Assembly (NCBI GenBank): GCA_003503355.1
Contig: DOCS01000099.1
Coordinates: forward strand, 1 to 6,413
Length of the DNA stretch: 6,413 nt
Source: Opitutia bacterium
Lineage (GTDB): Bacteria; Verrucomicrobiota; Verrucomicrobiia; Opitutales; Coraliomargaritaceae
Direction: 5' to 3'
Shown here: positions 6,031 through 6,413 of the stretch, piece after piece
Numbering within the stretch: the stretch's first letter is position 1
How the letters are laid out: each line of letters starts with the position of its first letter
Translations under genes and position numbers: made by a program
Notes under the pieces: generated by a model
What the model was told of the DNA's origin: nothing
Seen by the model: the letters and a program-made list of their open reading frames with translations, nothing else
Databases searched by the model: none

Positions 6031-6413
6031 CTAAAAGACTAAGCTGGCAACTCCCGAGGTCGCGAACGAAGCACGCGAGTGAGCGGAATCAGCAGAATAG
6101 GCGACCGCATCATACGATGCCATCTGAATACGCTCCATGCCGAAATCACGCGTGTAACCCGCATCCTGAATAGCCTCATCCGCGGAAATCACGTCGTGCG
6201 CATAATCGTGCGCACTGGCTGAGCTGGTTGCCTCCGAGTAAGTGAGTTCAGCCATCGCCACGGCGACAGGTGCCGCAGCACTTTCAACCGCAGCGCTGTC
6301 CGCAACACTCACTCCGGCAGGCGCCGTGCCGACAAATACCGGACGCACCACCAACATCGCCACCAATGCAGCGGCTGCCGCAATCCCCACGCTCTGCCCC
6401 ATCCGACCAGTGA
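6031..6413 (-). CDS. Single-pass membrane protein, possible RseA/MucA-like anti-sigma factor, 5' end cut by window edge
   Basis: The frame is open from the right edge to a TAG at 6031-6033. An ATG at 6400-6402 would give 123 residues, but the frame continues upstream of it (Thr-Gly-Arg before Met) and no Shine-Dalgarno sequence precedes it, so the true start is probably outside the window. The visible part begins with a short region and a membrane segment (SVGIAAAAALVAMLVV, about residues 4-19 from that Met). About 100 residues of low-complexity, Ala/Ser/Val-rich sequence follow, likely extracytoplasmic. This matches the central membrane span and outer tail of RseA/MucA-type anti-sigma factors, whose sigma-binding cytoplasmic part would lie beyond the edge. 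The next gene, an HtrA-like protein 10 bp downstream, strengthens the idea because such genes often cluster (mucA...mucD). The C-terminal part has no motif I recognise. Other single-pass membrane proteins remain possible. Confidence 0.55.
   Translation of the reverse strand, partial: TGRMGQSVGIAAAAALVAMLVVRPVFVGTAPAGVSVADSAAVESAAAPVAVAMAELTYSEATSSASAHDYAHDVISADEAIQDAGYTRDFGMERIQMASYDAVAYSADSAHSRASFATSGVASLVF

Overview
The window reads as a chromosomal housekeeping segment, fairly GC-rich and densely coded. I see no phage, insertion sequence, CRISPR array, tRNA or rRNA. No start codon here has a convincing Shine-Dalgarno sequence. The glycine decarboxylase P-protein resembles a fused GcvPA/GcvPB pair, and one gene spacer holds a REP-like GCGGG/CCCGC hairpin. 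Together these suggest a bacterium of the Planctomycetes-Verrucomicrobia-Chlamydiae group, perhaps a marine Opitutae or Puniceicoccales-like verrucomicrobium. That placement is a low-confidence inference from general features, not from a marker gene.

Layout from left to right. (1) Positions 1-434, minus strand: the N-terminal 144 residues of a DUF4126-type small membrane protein, running off the left edge. (2) Positions 435-664: a spacer with a 12-bp palindrome and, just after the gcvP stop, two overlapping GC-rich hairpins. (3) Positions 665-3613, minus strand: gcvP, a complete 982-residue P-protein of the glycine cleavage system. (4) Positions 3614-3790: a 177-bp divergent spacer with repeated CGCAAGTT elements. 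(5) Positions 3791-4885, plus strand: gcvT, the complete aminomethyltransferase (T-protein). (6) Positions 4886-4964: a short convergent spacer with the REP-like hairpin. (7) Positions 4965-6020, minus strand: an exported HtrA/DegP-like protein with a PDZ domain, in which all three catalytic-triad positions are substituted. (8) Positions 6031-6413, minus strand: the C-terminal part of a single-pass membrane protein that looks like an RseA/MucA-type anti-sigma factor, continuing past the right edge.

The window holds two functional modules. GcvP decarboxylates glycine and loads aminomethyl onto lipoyl-GcvH. GcvT then transfers the one-carbon unit to tetrahydrofolate and releases ammonia. The two genes diverge from a shared control region instead of forming the common gcvT-gcvH-gcvP operon, and gcvH is not in the window. 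The second module, anti-sigma-like protein followed by HtrA-like protein only 10 bp later, recalls the envelope-stress layout algU-mucA-mucB-mucD or rpoE-rseA. Here the HtrA member appears catalytically dead, so it may act as a sensor or binding protein instead of a protease. This pseudoprotease and its neighbour are the most interesting part of the window. I found no wholly new system.
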